Of a stretch of DNA of 64,000 nt, positions 9,929 through 22,361 are shown piece after piece. Where the stretch lies: assembly GCA_003599455.1 (NCBI GenBank), contig QZKF01000078.1:1-64000 (forward strand). The letters are read 5' to 3'. Every line of letters begins with the position of its first letter. Position 1 is the stretch's first letter. A program made the translations under genes and the position numbers. This stretch comes from Comamonadaceae bacterium (GTDB lineage Bacteria; Pseudomonadota; Gammaproteobacteria; Burkholderiales; Burkholderiaceae_C). The notes under the pieces were generated by a model. That model had not been told where the DNA came from. It did no database searches and saw nothing but the letters and a program-made list of their open reading frames with translations.

Positions 9929-11335
9929 TCAGCGGCTCTCGCGCTCGCGCGAGCGTGCGGCGTTGTCCAGGCTGCGGCTGGCGGGTGTGGTGGCCGTGCC
10001 GGCGCCGGGTGCCGGGGCAACGGGCGACGTGGCGGTGGACGGCGCGGGCTGGCCGGTCGCCTGCATGAGCTTGTCCAGCGGCAGGTACAGCAGGTTGGAA
10101 CCCGACTTGGAATCCACCAGCACCTTGGTCACGTTGCTGTAGATCTCCTGCATGGCATCGGTGTACATGCGCTCGCGGGTCACCTGCGGTGCCTTCTGGT
10201 ACTCGGTGAGCACCGAGCGGAAGCGCTGCGAATCACCGTCGGCCTGCGCCACGATGCGGGCGCGGTAGCCTTCGGCCTCTTCGGTCAGGCGCGAGGCCGC
10301 GCCACGGGCGCGCGGCACCACGTCGTTGGCGTAGGCCTGGGCCTCGTTCTTGGCGCGTTCGCGCTCCTGGCCGGCCTTGAGCACGTCGTCGAACGAGGCC
10401 TGCACCTGCTCGGGTGGGCGCACGCCGCCCTGCTGCAGGTTGATGCCGACCACTTCGATACCGACCTTGTAGCGGTCCAGGATGGTCTGCATCAGGGCGC
10501 GCACGCGTGGCGCGATCTGGTCGCGCTCTTCGGCAAGCGCGGCGTCCATCTTCATCTTGCCGACCACCTCGCGCACCGCGGTCTCGGCGACCTTGACGAC
10601 CGCGGCATCCGGGTCGCGGCTCTCGAACAGGAAGGCGCGCGCGTCGTTCAGGCGGTACTGCACCGCGAACTTGATCTCGACGATGTTCTCGTCCTCGGTC
10701 AGCATGGCGGATTCGCGCAGGCCGGTGGCAGGCACCACGTTGTCGCGGCCCACATCGACCGAGCGGATCTGCGTGACGAACACAGTCTCGTGGCGCTGGA
10801 TCGGGTACGGCAGGCGCCAGTTGAAACCGGCCCCGACGGAGCTGTGGTACTTGCCGAACTGCGTGATCACGGCCTGCTGGCCTTCCTGCACGATGAAGAA
10901 GCCGGTGCCCAGCCAGATCAGCAGCGCCACGCCACCAATGAGACCGGCGCCGATGCCGGTGGTCTTGGGGCTGGGCGTGAAACCCGGCATGCCACCACCA
11001 CCCGATCCGTTGCCGCCGCCCTGCCCGCCGCCACGGCCCTTGTTGCCCAGCAGGCCACCGAGCTTGCGGTTGAAGTCGCGCCAGAGTTCGTCGAGGTCGG
11101 GCGGACCCTGGTTCGGGCCCTGGCCACGCGGCGGACGCTGCGAGCCGCGCGTCTCGTCGTCGCGGGCAGGGTCCTGGCCGTCCTTCGAGCCTTCGTTGCG
11201 GGTCGAGTCATCGCCCCGACCCCAGCGTGGATCGTTCAGATTGAACATGCCCCACAGCCCCCGCCAGCCACGGCGGCGAGTGTGGCGGGCGCCTTGTTCA
11301 GCGCCGCGGGCAGGGGTTTGCAGATTCACATCCAT
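9929..11335 (-). CDS. hflK: FtsH protease modulator HflK
   Basis: A 468-residue protein. The N-terminal part is rich in Gly, Asp and Arg (FNLNDPRWGRGDD, then a Gly-rich stretch). A membrane helix (LIGGVALLIWLGTGFFIV), an SPFH domain and a Pro/Ala/Thr-rich tail follow. This is the HflK partner of HflC. The start at 11335 is uncertain: an ATG at 11248 begins directly at MFNLNDPRWG, the form seen in many HflK proteins, and neither start has a strong Shine-Dalgarno site. The gene lies 46 bp behind hflX. Confidence 0.92.
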   Translation of the reverse strand: MDVNLQTPARGAEQGARHTRRRGWRGLWGMFNLNDPRWGRGDDSTRNEGSKDGQDPARDDETRGSQRPPRGQGPNQGPPDLDELWRDFNRKLGGLLGNKGRGGGQGGGNGSGGGGMPGFTPSPKTTGIGAGLIGGVALLIWLGTGFFIVQEGQQAVITQFGKYHSSVGAGFNWRLPYPIQRHETVFVTQIRSVDVGRDNVVPATGLRESAMLTEDENIVEIKFAVQYRLNDARAFLFESRDPDAAVVKVAETAVREVVGKMKMDAALAEERDQIAPRVRALMQTILDRYKVGIEVVGINLQQGGVRPPEQVQASFDDVLKAGQERERAKNEAQAYANDVVPRARGAASRLTEEAEGYRARIVAQADGDSQRFRSVLTEYQKAPQVTRERMYTDAMQEIYSNVTKVLVDSKSGSNLLYLPLDKLMQATGQPAPSTATSPVAPAPGAGTATTPASRSLDNAARSRERESR

Positions 11336-11381
11336 GGGTTGCCAACTCTTTGTCGATTCAAAACCATCACATTGTGCCCAA

Positions 11382-12566
11382 TCAGGACACCGGCTCGTCG
11401 ATTTCCGGGAATGGCCCGGGGGTCATGGGGCCAGGCCCCGCCTTTTGTTCCAGCACGCGCGCGGCGAGCAAGGCACGCAGCTCGGGCAGACCGGCTCCGG
11501 TGCGCGCGCTCACGAAGATTCGAGGAACGGACACCCCTTCCAGTTCCATCGCATCGCTCAGGACCAGCGGCACGCTGGCCGGGTCCATCGCATCGAGCTT
11601 GTTGAACAGCAGGATCTGCGGCACCTGGTCGGCGCCGATGTCCTTGAGCACGCCGAGCACCGAGGCAATCTGCTCCGGGTGCGAGGGGTTGGACGCATCG
11701 ACCACGTGCAGCAGCAGGTCGGCGTCGGCCGCCTCCTGCAGCGTGGCCGCAAACGCGTCGACCAGGCCGTGCGGCAGGTCGCGGATGAAACCCACGGTGT
11801 CCGACAAGGACACCGAGCGGCCGGCTTCGCCGAGGTAGAGCTGGCGGGTCGTGGTGTCGAGCGTGGCGAACAACTGGTCGGCCGCGTAGGCACGCGCCTT
11901 CACGAGGCCGTTGAACAGCGAGGACTTGCCCGCGTTGGTGTAGCCCACCAGGGAGATCGAGAAGGTGTCGCGGCGCTCTCGCTGGCGGCGCTGGGTGGAG
12001 CGCTGTTTCTTGACCTTCTCCAGCCGCTCCTTGGTGCGCTTGATGGCCTCGCCGATCATGCGGCGGTCCAGCTCGATCTGGGTTTCGCCCGGGCCGCCGC
12101 GCATGCCGATGCCGCCGCTCTGGCGCTCCAGATGCGACCAGCGCCGCACCAGGCGGGTCGAGAGGTATTGCAGTCGCGCGAGCTCGACCTGCAGCTTGCC
12201 TTCGTGGCTGCGCGCGCGCTGCGCGAAGATTTCCAGGATCAGCAGGGTCCGGTCGTTGACCGGCAGGCCCAGGTGGCGTTCCAGGTTGCGCTGCTGGGCC
12301 GGGCTCAGTGACTGGTCGAACAGCACCTCGGAAGCACCGGTGGACTGGGCGAGCAGCTTGATCTCGTCGGCCTTGCCCGAGCCCACGAACAGGGCGGGAT
12401 CGGGTGCGCGGCGTTTGCAGCTCACGCGCTCGGCCACCGTGTACCCGGCGGTCTGGGCCAGCAGCCCGAGTTCTTCGAGGCCGGCGTCGAAGTGGGGCAC
12501 ACCAAAATCCACGCCCACCAGAATGACCGATGGCGTGGACGAGGGGGTGGGGACGGACGGGTTCAA
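11382..12566 (-). CDS. hflX: GTPase HflX
   Basis: A 394-residue GTPase with an N-terminal HflX domain (VGSGKADEI, then a coiled segment ending GGIGMRGGPGETQIE) and a C-terminal G domain with G1 GYTNAGKSSL, G3 DTVGF and G4 NKLD. HflX binds the ribosome and splits stalled 70S particles, notably after heat stress. No ATG precedes the conserved VILVGVDF segment. The only in-frame candidate downstream of hfq is TTG at 12566 (MNPSVPTPSS), so that start is chosen despite a weak ribosome binding site. It sits in the conserved hfq-hflX-hflK-hflC series. Confidence 0.93.
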   Translation of the reverse strand: MNPSVPTPSSTPSVILVGVDFGVPHFDAGLEELGLLAQTAGYTVAERVSCKRRAPDPALFVGSGKADEIKLLAQSTGASEVLFDQSLSPAQQRNLERHLGLPVNDRTLLILEIFAQRARSHEGKLQVELARLQYLSTRLVRRWSHLERQSGGIGMRGGPGETQIELDRRMIGEAIKRTKERLEKVKKQRSTQRRQRERRDTFSISLVGYTNAGKSSLFNGLVKARAYAADQLFATLDTTTRQLYLGEAGRSVSLSDTVGFIRDLPHGLVDAFAATLQEAADADLLLHVVDASNPSHPEQIASVLGVLKDIGADQVPQILLFNKLDAMDPASVPLVLSDAMELEGVSVPRIFVSARTGAGLPELRALLAARVLEQKAGPGPMTPGPFPEIDEPVS

Positions 12567-12645
12567 ATCGGTTCGGCGGCAACGCCCGAGGCGCTGCGGG
12601 CCCGGCAGCTCGGCTGCACGGGCCGGGTGTGATACAGGCGCTGAA

Positions 12646-12897
12646 TCAGGAGGCGGCCGGCTCGTCCGTGCCGACGGCCGAGAACTGCACCGGGCGGCCC
12701 GGCACGATGGTGGAAATGGCGTGCTTGTAGACCATCTGCGTGACGGTGTTGCGCAGCAGAACCACGTACTGGTCGAACGATTCGATCTGACCCTGCAGCT
12801 TGATGCCGTTGACCAGATAAATCGACACGGGCACATGCTCCCGGCGAAGCTGGTTCAGGAAAGGGTCTTGCAAGAGCTGGCCTTTGTTATTGCTCAC
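12646..12897 (-). CDS. hfq: RNA chaperone Hfq
   Basis: An 83-residue protein containing both Sm motifs ([18 protein letters not shown] and VYKHAIST) and the N-terminal QLLQDPFLN. Hfq hexamers promote pairing of small RNAs with mRNAs. The start is GTG at 12897, preceded by GGAG with 6-base spacing. An upstream in-frame extension of 16 residues does not match the family. It is followed by hflX in the usual order. The C-terminal tail is short, as in other Betaproteobacteria. Confidence 0.97.
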   Translation of the reverse strand: MSNNKGQLLQDPFLNQLRREHVPVSIYLVNGIKLQGQIESFDQYVVLLRNTVTQMVYKHAISTIVPGRPVQFSAVGTDEPAAS

Positions 12898-12980
12898 GAT
12901 ATGCTCCGTGTTCAATGTAAGTTGATGAAGAATGGACCATACCACAGCACCGGTGCAACACCGGCGCGGGGCTGAAATTC

Positions 12981-14315
12981 CTACTCCTTGAAGGGATTGG
13001 CCGAGGTCTTGAACTCGATGCGCAGGGGGGTTCCGACCAGGTCGAAGGCCTTGCGAAAGCGCCCTTCAAGGTAGCGCCGGTAGGCGTCGGGCACGTGTTC
13101 CAGCGAATTGCCATGGATCACGATCACCGGCGGGTTCATGCCACCCTGGTGGGCGTAGCGCATCTTGGGGCGGAACATGCCGCTGCGGGTGGGCGCCTGG
13201 AAGGCCACCGCCTCGAGCAGCAGGCGCGTGAGCACCGGGGTCGACATCTTGCGCATGGCCGAGGCGTGGGCCTGGGTGATGGACTTCCAGACCGGCCCCA
13301 GGCCCTGGCGCTTCCGGGCCGAGATCAGGTGCAGCGACGCAAACTTGAGGAAGGCCAGCCGGGTTTCGATCTGGCGCTCGATCTGCTCGCGCTGGTAGGC
13401 ATCGACGGCGTCCCATTTGTTGATCGCCAGCACCACGGCACGACCGCTTTCCAGGATGTAGCCGGCGATGTGGGCGTCCTGGTCGGTCACGCCCTGGGTG
13501 GCGTCGAGCAGCAACAGGACGACGTGGGCGTTTTCGATCGCCTGCAGCGTCTTGACCACCGAGAACTTCTCGATCGCTTCGAACACCTTGCCCTTGCGGC
13601 GGATGCCGGCGGTATCGATCAGCTCGAATTTCTGGCCCGAGCGCTCGAACGGCACCGAAATGGCGTCGCGCGTGGTGCCCGGCAAGTCGAAGGCCACCAG
13701 GCGCTCCTCGCCCAACCAGGCGTTGATCAGGGTCGATTTGCCCACGTTGGGGCGGCCCGCCACGGTGAGGCGGATCACGCCGGTTTCGGCCTCGGGCGCT
13801 TCCTCGTCTTCGGGCGGCAGGCCGGGGATGCGTTCCAGCGCCGCATCCAGCATGGAACGCACGCCCTGCCCGTGGGCGCCTGACACCGGCAGCACCTCGC
13901 CCAGGCCGAGTTCGAAGAACTCCACGAACTGCAGGCCCTGGGTCATGCCCTCCGCCTTGTTGGCCACCAGCAAAGTGGGCTTGCCCAGGCGGCGCAGGTA
14001 GCCGGCGATCTCGTGATCCTGCGCGCTGATGCCGGCGCGGGCGTCAACGACGAAAATCACCACGTCGGACTCGGCCACGGCCTGGCGCGTCTGCTTGGCC
14101 ATCTCCTTGTAGATGCCGTCGGTGGCATCCGGCTCGAAGCCACCGGTGTCGATCACGATGTATTCGCGCGCACCCTGGCGGCCATTGCCATAGTGGCGGT
14201 CGCGCGTGAGGCCGGCGAAGTCGGCCACGATGGCATCGCGCGTACTCGTCAGGCGGTTGAACAGGGTGGACTTGCCCACATTGGGACGGCCCACCAGGGC
14301 GATGACGGGTTTCAC
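12981..14315 (-). CDS. der: ribosome biogenesis GTPase Der (EngA)
   Basis: A 444-residue protein with two tandem G domains: [10 protein letters not shown] at residues 8-17, again [10 protein letters not shown] near 188, with DTGGF and DTAGI as G3 motifs. A C-terminal KH-like domain follows. Der is an essential factor in 50S maturation. The start codon is GTG (encoding [12 protein letters not shown]), with no strong Shine-Dalgarno site. The gene follows bamB after a 50-bp spacer that holds a 19-bp palindrome. Confidence 0.97.
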   Translation of the reverse strand: MKPVIALVGRPNVGKSTLFNRLTSTRDAIVADFAGLTRDRHYGNGRQGAREYIVIDTGGFEPDATDGIYKEMAKQTRQAVAESDVVIFVVDARAGISAQDHEIAGYLRRLGKPTLLVANKAEGMTQGLQFVEFFELGLGEVLPVSGAHGQGVRSMLDAALERIPGLPPEDEEAPEAETGVIRLTVAGRPNVGKSTLINAWLGEERLVAFDLPGTTRDAISVPFERSGQKFELIDTAGIRRKGKVFEAIEKFSVVKTLQAIENAHVVLLLLDATQGVTDQDAHIAGYILESGRAVVLAINKWDAVDAYQREQIERQIETRLAFLKFASLHLISARKRQGLGPVWKSITQAHASAMRKMSTPVLTRLLLEAVAFQAPTRSGMFRPKMRYAHQGGMNPPVIVIHGNSLEHVPDAYRRYLEGRFRKAFDLVGTPLRIEFKTSANPFKE

Positions 14316-14339
14316 GGGAGCAACTTTCGTTCAGGAGGT

Positions 14340-14358
14340 CACGAACACGGTGTTCGTG
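14340..14358. other. 19-bp perfect palindrome after bamB
   Basis: Arms CACGAACAC and GTGTTCGTG flank a single base, beginning 7 bases beyond the bamB stop codon in the bamB-der spacer. In RNA this would fold into a strong short hairpin. There is no following U-tract, so it is unlikely to be an intrinsic terminator. A 3'-end stabiliser, processing site or protein binding site are alternatives. Confidence 0.6.
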
Positions 14359-14365
14359 GCGGGCA

Positions 14366-15520
14366 TCACTGGGGGCGCCAGGCGTAGACGCCGCCGTTGC
14401 GCGTCTGCACCACGAGCGCGTCGCCCGCGAGCACCGGCGCGGCCTCGATGGGCGAACCGTCGGTGGTGAGGCGGGTCATTTCGCTGCCGTCTTCGCGCGA
14501 CACCAGGTGGACCAGGCCACTCGCGTCCGCGACCGCGACCACGCGGCCCACGGCCAGGGGGGCGCTCAGGCCGCGGTACTTCAGGCGGTCGATGCCCCAG
14601 GCGGGCTCGCCCGTGCCGCGCTGCCAGGCCTGGAAGCGGCCATTGGTTTCGCTGCCGAACACCAGGCGGTCGTCGCCGTGCACGCCGGTCGTGCCCTGGG
14701 CGGGGCGCGTCCAGGCCACGGTGCCGCGGCTGGCGTCCACGCAGCCGACGGCGGCGGAGTAGGCGCGCGCGCAGACGCTGTTGCCGATGCGGCTGACCGG
14801 GCCCACGATGTCCACCAGGCGCTCGACCTCGTTGGTGCCGCGCGCGTTGGCCACGGGCGCTTCCCAGCGCACCGCGCCATTGACCGGGTTCAGACCGGCC
14901 AGGCGGCCCGACAGGCCGGCCACCAGCGTGTCGCCCACGGCCAGCAGCGCACCGGTCTGGCTCAGCACCAGCGGCTCGGCCGGGCGGTTCTGGCTCCAGA
15001 GCCGCGCGCCGGTCTTGCCGTCAAAGGCGGTCACCGTGCGATCGGCCGTGAGCACGAACACGCGCTGACCGGCCACGAGGGGCGTGGTGAACGAACGCGC
15101 GGGCAGGCGCACGCGCCAGAGCTCGCGCCCGTCGGCGATCGCCACCAGTTGGTTGTTGCCGGTGATCACGGCCGCCATCTGGCCGTCGGAGCCGACGCCG
15201 GCGGCCAGGGGCGTGGCGAGATTCAGGCGCCACACGTCCTTGCCGGTGGCGGCGTCGAGCGCGGCCACGGTGCCCGACTTGCCTGCAACGAACACGCGAC
15301 CGGCCACCGCGAGAGGCACGAGCGACGCATGCCCCTCGCCCACCTGGGCAGACCAGGCCAGGCGGGTGCCCATGAGCGCGGCCACGGGCGGCAGTTCGGT
15401 GGGCTGGGGTTTCTTGGTGCCCGACGAGCACGCCGCCAGCAGGCCGACAGTCACCAGGCCAACGATGGGGAGAAGACGGCGCCAGGGCATCATGGGTGTG
15501 CGGTGTGTGCGGGTGGACAT
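14366..15520 (-). CDS. bamB: outer membrane protein assembly factor BamB
   Basis: A lipoprotein of about 384 residues. A hydrophobic signal ends in the lipobox LLAAC with Cys31, and the mature part is a PQQ-type eight-bladed beta-propeller (repeats such as VAALDAATGKDVWRLN and VTAFDGKTGARLWSQN). BamB supports the BAM complex in inserting outer-membrane beta-barrels. ATG at 15520 is preferred to the TTG three codons earlier; a Met-Met pair near 15493 is a further alternative. It follows yfgM almost immediately, as is usual for yfgM-bamB-der. Confidence 0.93.
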   Translation of the reverse strand: MSTRTHRTPMMPWRRLLPIVGLVTVGLLAACSSGTKKPQPTELPPVAALMGTRLAWSAQVGEGHASLVPLAVAGRVFVAGKSGTVAALDAATGKDVWRLNLATPLAAGVGSDGQMAAVITGNNQLVAIADGRELWRVRLPARSFTTPLVAGQRVFVLTADRTVTAFDGKTGARLWSQNRPAEPLVLSQTGALLAVGDTLVAGLSGRLAGLNPVNGAVRWEAPVANARGTNEVERLVDIVGPVSRIGNSVCARAYSAAVGCVDASRGTVAWTRPAQGTTGVHGDDRLVFGSETNGRFQAWQRGTGEPAWGIDRLKYRGLSAPLAVGRVVAVADASGLVHLVSREDGSEMTRLTTDGSPIEAAPVLAGDALVVQTRNGGVYAWRPQ

Positions 15521-15525
15521 GGGTT

Positions 15526-16191
15526 TCAACGCGCGGTCGGTGTGAGGGTGGAAATGTCAACACCCAGGGCCGCGAGCTTGACCTCGACCAGCCGCCGGTA
15601 TTCGGTGCGCCCGCCCAGGGCGCGCCAGGCGTTCTGGTACTGGGCCTTGGCCTCGTCGGCCTTGCCTTGCGCCATGAGCACGTCGCCGCGGCGGTCGGCC
15701 ACCAAGGGCTCGAACGACTTGGGCACGGGTGCTTCCAGCGTCTTGAGCGCCTGGTCATAGGCCTTGGCTTCGATGTCCAGCGCAGCCAGGCGCAGGCGCG
15801 CGACGGCCTGGTAGGACGCGTCGCCCGATTTCTCGGCCGCCCAGGTCAATGCGGCGCGGGCCTTGTCGATCTGCCCGGCCTCGAACAGGGTCTTGCCCGC
15901 GAGCAGCGCGGCCTGGCTGGCAAAGGTGGTGCCACCGAAGTTGGCCTGCATGTCGGCCAGCGCGCGCTCCATGCGCTCGGCATCGCGCGCCAGGGCGGCG
16001 CGGTCGACTTCGTCGTACAGCGCGGCGGCCTTGACGCCCTGCGTGCGCTGCCAGTAGTTCCAGCCGTTCCAGGCCGCGAACGAGCCGAACACGACGATGA
16101 GCACCCAGCTGATGAGGTTGCCGTACGTCGCCCAGAAATGTTTGATCTGGTCGAGCTGTTCCTGCTCTTCAAGGTCGAGGTGTTTGGCCAT
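15526..16191 (-). CDS. yfgM: YfgM-family tetratricopeptide protein (ancillary SecYEG subunit)
   Basis: A 221-residue protein with a cytoplasmic N-terminus (MAKHLDLEEQEQLDQIKHFW), one membrane helix (LISWVLIVVFGSFAAWNGW, about 25-43) and a periplasmic helical TPR-like domain. YfgM associates with the Sec translocon and PpiD and influences periplasmic chaperone networks. The start at MAKHL is chosen because the upstream 26 in-frame residues are not conserved in kind. Its position between hisS and bamB is the standard order. Confidence 0.88.
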   Translation of the reverse strand: MAKHLDLEEQEQLDQIKHFWATYGNLISWVLIVVFGSFAAWNGWNYWQRTQGVKAAALYDEVDRAALARDAERMERALADMQANFGGTTFASQAALLAGKTLFEAGQIDKARAALTWAAEKSGDASYQAVARLRLAALDIEAKAYDQALKTLEAPVPKSFEPLVADRRGDVLMAQGKADEAKAQYQNAWRALGGRTEYRRLVEVKLAALGVDISTLTPTAR

Positions 16192-16270
16192 GGTGAATGT
16201 ACTTCTGGAGATTCGTGCACTGCGTGCGCAACGGGGGATTGTAGGCGGGCGGCCCGGGCGAATGCCCATG

Positions 16271-16294
16271 GCCTGCGGGTGCGAACCCGCTGGC
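16271..16294. other. hairpin immediately after hisS stop
   Basis: The arms (GCC, a T:T mismatch, then GCGGGT; and ACCCGC, T, GGC) give nine base pairs around a four-base loop. The structure begins 2 bases past the hisS stop codon, in the 105-bp spacer before yfgM in the hisS direction. No U-tract follows, so it looks like an intercistronic stem rather than an intrinsic terminator. Confidence 0.5.
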
Positions 16295-16296
16295 GC

Positions 16297-17601
16297 TCAG
16301 GCCTGGCGCAAACGCGCCGCCCAGTCCGCCACCGCCGCGAGCGGTAACAGGCTCTGTGCCGCGTCGGCACCGGCGTCGGTGCGCGGACCGCGCAAGGGCT
16401 TGAGCGCCACCGCGCCCTGCTGCATTTCCTGCTCGCCGAAGATCAACGCGAAGCGCGCACCGCTCGCGTCGGCCTTCTTGAACTGCGACTTCATGCTGCC
16501 CATGCCGTCGACGCCGCCCGCGTGCATCTGCACGTTCACGCCCAGGCGGCGCAACGCGCGCAACACCGGCATGACCCGCGGCACGTGCGCCGCATCGGGC
16601 ACCACCGCATAGGCATCGGGCGCGGGCTGCTCGGGCAGCCTGCCCTGCTCCTTCAGCAGCTCCAGGATGCGCTCCATGCCGAGTGCCCAGCCCACGGCGG
16701 GCGCGGCCTTGCCACCGATCTGCTCGAACAGGCCGTCGTAGCGCCCGCCGGCGCACACCGTGCCCTGCGAGCCCAGTTGTGTGGTGACGAACTCGAACAC
16801 CGAGAGGTTGTAGTAGTCCATGCCCCGCACCAGGCGCGGGTTGATGCGGTAGGCGATGCCGTGCGCGTCGAGCAGGCCGCGCAGGCGGTTGAAGTGGTCG
16901 AGCGACTCGGCGCCCAGGTGGTCCATCAGGCGCGGCGCGGCGTTCACCAGATCCTGCATGGCCGGGTTCTTGGTGTCCAGGATGCGCAGCGGGTTGCTGT
17001 GCAGGCGGCGTTTGGCCTCTTCGTCGAGCTGGTCGGCGTGGCCTTCGAGGTAGGCGATGAGCGCCTGGCGGTGCGCCAGCCGCTCCGGCGGCTGCCCCAG
17101 GCTGTTGATCTCGAGCTCGATGCCGGTGAGGCCGAGCTCGGCCCAGAGGTCGCAGGCCAGCACGATGAGCTCGGCATCCACGTCAGGACCGGCAAAACCC
17201 AGGGCCTCGGCGCCGAACTGGTGGAACTGCCGGTAGCGCCCGCGCTGCGGCCGCTCGTGGCGGAACATCGGGCCCATGTAGTACAGGCGCTTGCCGCCGT
17301 CGTACAGCAGCGAGTGCTCCAGCGCGGCGCGCACCACGCCGGCGGTGTTCTCGGGCCGCAGGGTGAGCTGCTCGCCGTTGAGCCGGTCCTCGAAGGAGTA
17401 CATCTCCTTCTCGACGATGTCGGTGACCTCGCCCAGTCCGCGCACGAACAGCGCCGTGGGCTCCACGATGGGCGTGCGCAGGTTGCGGTAGCCATAGCGG
17501 CGCATCAGCGCGCGCAGCGTGTCTTCGAGCCACTCCCAGTGCGCGGACGCGGGAGGGGCGATGTCGTTCATGCCTTTGACGGCGGTCAGTTTCTCGGCCA
17601 T
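16297..17601 (-). CDS. hisS: histidyl-tRNA synthetase
   Basis: A 434-residue class II synthetase beginning [14 protein letters not shown]. Visible are motif 2 ([20 protein letters not shown]), the HisRS-specific LVRGMDYYN and CAGGRYDGL blocks, motif 3 (GWALGMERI), and the C-terminal anticodon-binding domain. It charges tRNA-His. It follows ispG by 13 bp in the well-known ispG-hisS-yfgM-bamB series. Confidence 0.97.
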   Translation of the reverse strand: MAEKLTAVKGMNDIAPPASAHWEWLEDTLRALMRRYGYRNLRTPIVEPTALFVRGLGEVTDIVEKEMYSFEDRLNGEQLTLRPENTAGVVRAALEHSLLYDGGKRLYYMGPMFRHERPQRGRYRQFHQFGAEALGFAGPDVDAELIVLACDLWAELGLTGIELEINSLGQPPERLAHRQALIAYLEGHADQLDEEAKRRLHSNPLRILDTKNPAMQDLVNAAPRLMDHLGAESLDHFNRLRGLLDAHGIAYRINPRLVRGMDYYNLSVFEFVTTQLGSQGTVCAGGRYDGLFEQIGGKAAPAVGWALGMERILELLKEQGRLPEQPAPDAYAVVPDAAHVPRVMPVLRALRRLGVNVQMHAGGVDGMGSMKSQFKKADASGARFALIFGEQEMQQGAVALKPLRGPRTDAGADAAQSLLPLAAVADWAARLRQA

Positions 17602-17614
17602 GGTGTGTCGCGGC

Positions 17615-18897
<1,283 letters not shown>

Positions 18898-18901
<4 letters not shown>

Positions 18902-19872
18902 TTCACCTCGAATCGGGCCACGTTGTTGCGGGCGTAACGCGTCACATCAAAGGGCTTGCCGCGCACGGTGACCTGCGCCGCTTCGGCGCGGCCCAGCACC
19001 ACGGTGTAAGGCGGTGCGCTCGAAAAATCGACAGCATCACCGGCCTGCAGCATGCGCTGGATCACGACGCTGCCCGAACCATTGACGACCTCGACCCAGG
19101 ACTCCCCCGTGGCGGCAATGCTCAACAGCGTGCCCGGGGCTGGCGGTGCGGGCACCGCGGCGGCGCTGGCCACCACAGCGGGCACAGACACCGCCGGCTG
19201 GGCCGGCGCAGGGACCGAAGGAGCGACCGAGACCGGTGCGGGCTCGGCGGGCGTGGCGGCGGGATCGGCCACCGGCACCACGGGGGCGGAAACCGCGGGC
19301 ACCGCCGCGTCCGCCGCGGGAGTGACCACCCCACCAGGGGCCACGGGCTCCTGCGCGGGTACCGGCTCCACGGCCGCCACGGGCTCCACCGGCGTGACCA
19401 CGTTCGCGCCACCCACGGTGGCCTGCGCAGGTTCTTCCATGCGGGGCAGGAACACGATCACCAGCGCACCCAGCAGCAGCGCGATGGCCGCCAGCAGCGC
19501 CGGGCGCGAGAGCCAGCTCAGGGGATTGATGGGGGCCGGGTCGTGCGCGGGCTGGAACGGCGCGTTGATGCCGTTGCGCGACGCGCCCAGCTCACGGACC
19601 ACGCCCTGCGGAATCTGCTCGAGGATCGGAGCGGGATCGACCTTGAGCTGGCGGCAGGCGCTGGAGGCCAGCGCGCGTGCGAACGTCAGGTCGGGCAGTT
19701 CGCCGTAGCGCCCCGCTTCCAGCGCCTCGAGCTTGCGCACCGGCACCTTGAGGGCCGCGGCCAGCGCGGCGATGTGCAGGCCGGCGGCCTCGCGGGCCGC
19801 GCGCAGCAGCACCGGACGCGACGCGCCCTCCCCCGCGGGTTGACCGTTGTTGTTGGCAAACGCCTCACTCAT
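18898..19872 (-). CDS. RodZ-like helix-turn-helix membrane protein
   Basis: About 324 residues. The N-terminal HTH_25-type domain ([20 protein letters not shown] through [11 protein letters not shown]) is cytoplasmic. One membrane helix ([19 protein letters not shown]) is followed by a long Pro/Ala/Val-rich linker and a C-terminal DUF4115-type beta domain. This is the RodZ layout, which links MreB to the membrane and supports rod shape; small differences from the E. coli protein make the gene symbol uncertain. The ATG is preceded by an in-frame TTG. It overlaps pilW by 8 bp and ispG by 4 bp. Confidence 0.85.
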
Positions 19873-20715
19873 CAAAAGCTCTCCGCTGGTAGGACGCCCA
19901 TTCGCGCGACTCGGGGTAGCGCCGGCCCAGTTGCTGGGCGAGCTGCGTCATGGCCTCGGTGTTGCCCAGGCGCTGCTCCACCTTGATACCCAGCCACAGG
20001 GTCTCGGCGTTGGCCAGGTCGGTGTTGTTCAGGCGCCGGATCGTGAACTGGGCCTTCGCGGCATCGCCACGGCGGAACTGCAGCGCGGCCAGGTTGTAGG
20101 CGGTGATGGGGTTGCCCGCATCGAGTTCGTAGGAGCGCGCCAGGCTGCCTTCGGCCTCGGCGAACTGGGCGGCGCGCACCTGGCAGACACCCTTGGCCAT
20201 GAGCGTCTTGGCCTGGCCGCCGTACACCGGGCTGGCCAGGGCCTGCTGGAACAGGTCGATGGCCTGCTGGTAGCGGCCCTGCTGGCACACGAACAGGCCG
20301 TAGTGGTGCAGCACGTCCGGGTCGCGCGGGTTGAGCTGTTGCGCGCGCTTGAAGCTGTCCTCGGCCAGGCGCAAGTCGTTCAGGCGCGCGTACACCAGGC
20401 CGCGCAAGGTGTAGGCCGGCACGTAGGTGGGATCGGCCGCCAGCGAGAGCTTGATCTCGTCCAGCGCCACCGTGGTCTGGCCCTGCTCGAAATAGTTCGA
20501 CGCCAGTTCCAGACGGATGCGCGCGCGCTTGCGCGCCTCGGGCTCGTCCGATTCGGTGATGGGCTCGGCGCGGGCAGAGGCTGGTGTCTGGGCACCGGGC
20601 GTCTGCGCGCAGGCGCCCAACAGCAGCGCGAGCGCGGCGAGCGCAAGCCATGTCATCCACCCACGTGGGTACAGGCCCGCTCGTTGGCCCAGGGAGCCGG
20701 TACGGATCGCGTGTG

Positions 20716-20719
<4 letters not shown>
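19865..20719 (-). CDS. pilW: type IV pilus biogenesis/stability lipoprotein PilW (PilF)
   Basis: A 284-residue protein with a lipobox LLGAC (Cys37) and then tandem TPR units (such as [21 protein letters not shown]). It is the pilotin-type outer-membrane lipoprotein that supports secretin PilQ assembly. The placement between rlmN and the rodZ-like gene is conserved in Proteobacteria. The ATG overlaps the rlmN stop (ATGA). The N-terminal region before the hydrophobic core is longer than usual, so an internal start at the Met22 codon is possible. Confidence 0.9.
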
Positions 20720-21861
<1,142 letters not shown>

Positions 21862-21868
21862 ACCATGA

Positions 21869-22294
21869 TCAACGCGAGTAGACGTTGAGGCCGGCGAAGA
21901 AGAACGCCACTTCGGCGGCGGCGGTCTCGGGCGCGTCGGAGCCGTGCACGGCGTTGGCGTCGATGCTGTCGGCGAAGTCGGCACGGATGGTGCCGGCAGC
22001 GGCCTTCTTGGGGTCGGTCGCGCCCATCAGGTCGCGGTTCTTGGCAATGGCGCCCTCGCCTTCCAGCGCCTGGATCATGACCGGGCCGGAGATCATGAAA
22101 TCGACCAGGTCCTTGAAGAAGGGACGTGCCTTGTGCACGGCGTAAAACGCTTCGGCTTCGCCGCGCGAAAGGTGGGCCATGCGGGCGGCCACGACCTTCA
22201 GGCCGGCGGCTTCAAAGCGGGCGTAAATCTGGCCGATGACGTTCTTGGCGACGGCGTCGGGCTTGATGATCGAGAGGGTGCGTTCGATGGCCAT
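21869..22294 (-). CDS. ndk: nucleoside diphosphate kinase
   Basis: A 141-residue protein beginning [15 protein letters not shown], with the active-site histidine in [12 protein letters not shown]. It equilibrates nucleoside tri- and diphosphates through a phosphohistidine. It is the first gene of the long ndk-rlmN-pilW-rodZ-like-ispG-hisS-yfgM-bamB-der series. A 116-bp spacer separates it from rluB upstream. Confidence 0.98.
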   Translation of the reverse strand: MAIERTLSIIKPDAVAKNVIGQIYARFEAAGLKVVAARMAHLSRGEAEAFYAVHKARPFFKDLVDFMISGPVMIQALEGEGAIAKNRDLMGATDPKKAAAGTIRADFADSIDANAVHGSDAPETAAAEVAFFFAGLNVYSR

Positions 22295-22355
22295 GGGAAT
22301 CCTGAAGTTTTGAGGGTCAATCTGCAGAGACCTTCGAGGCCTCACAAAGCCCACG

Positions 22356-22361
22356 ATTCTA
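22356..22361 (-). promoter_or_regulatory. candidate -10 element upstream of ndk
   Basis: On the minus strand this reads TAGAAT (5 of 6 to the sigma-70 consensus), with the predicted transcript start about 50 bases before the ndk ATG. The -35 position (ACGGCG) does not match the consensus. This is weak evidence, but it is the best promoter-like element in the only sizeable spacer ahead of the ndk-to-der block. Confidence 0.35.

Noticed and set aside
16192..16269. N-terminal extension of YfgM upstream of MAKHLDL
   Set aside because: The 26 extra residues are Arg/Pro-rich shadow-like sequence, and YfgM proteins begin with a short cytoplasmic segment like MAKHLDLEEQ.
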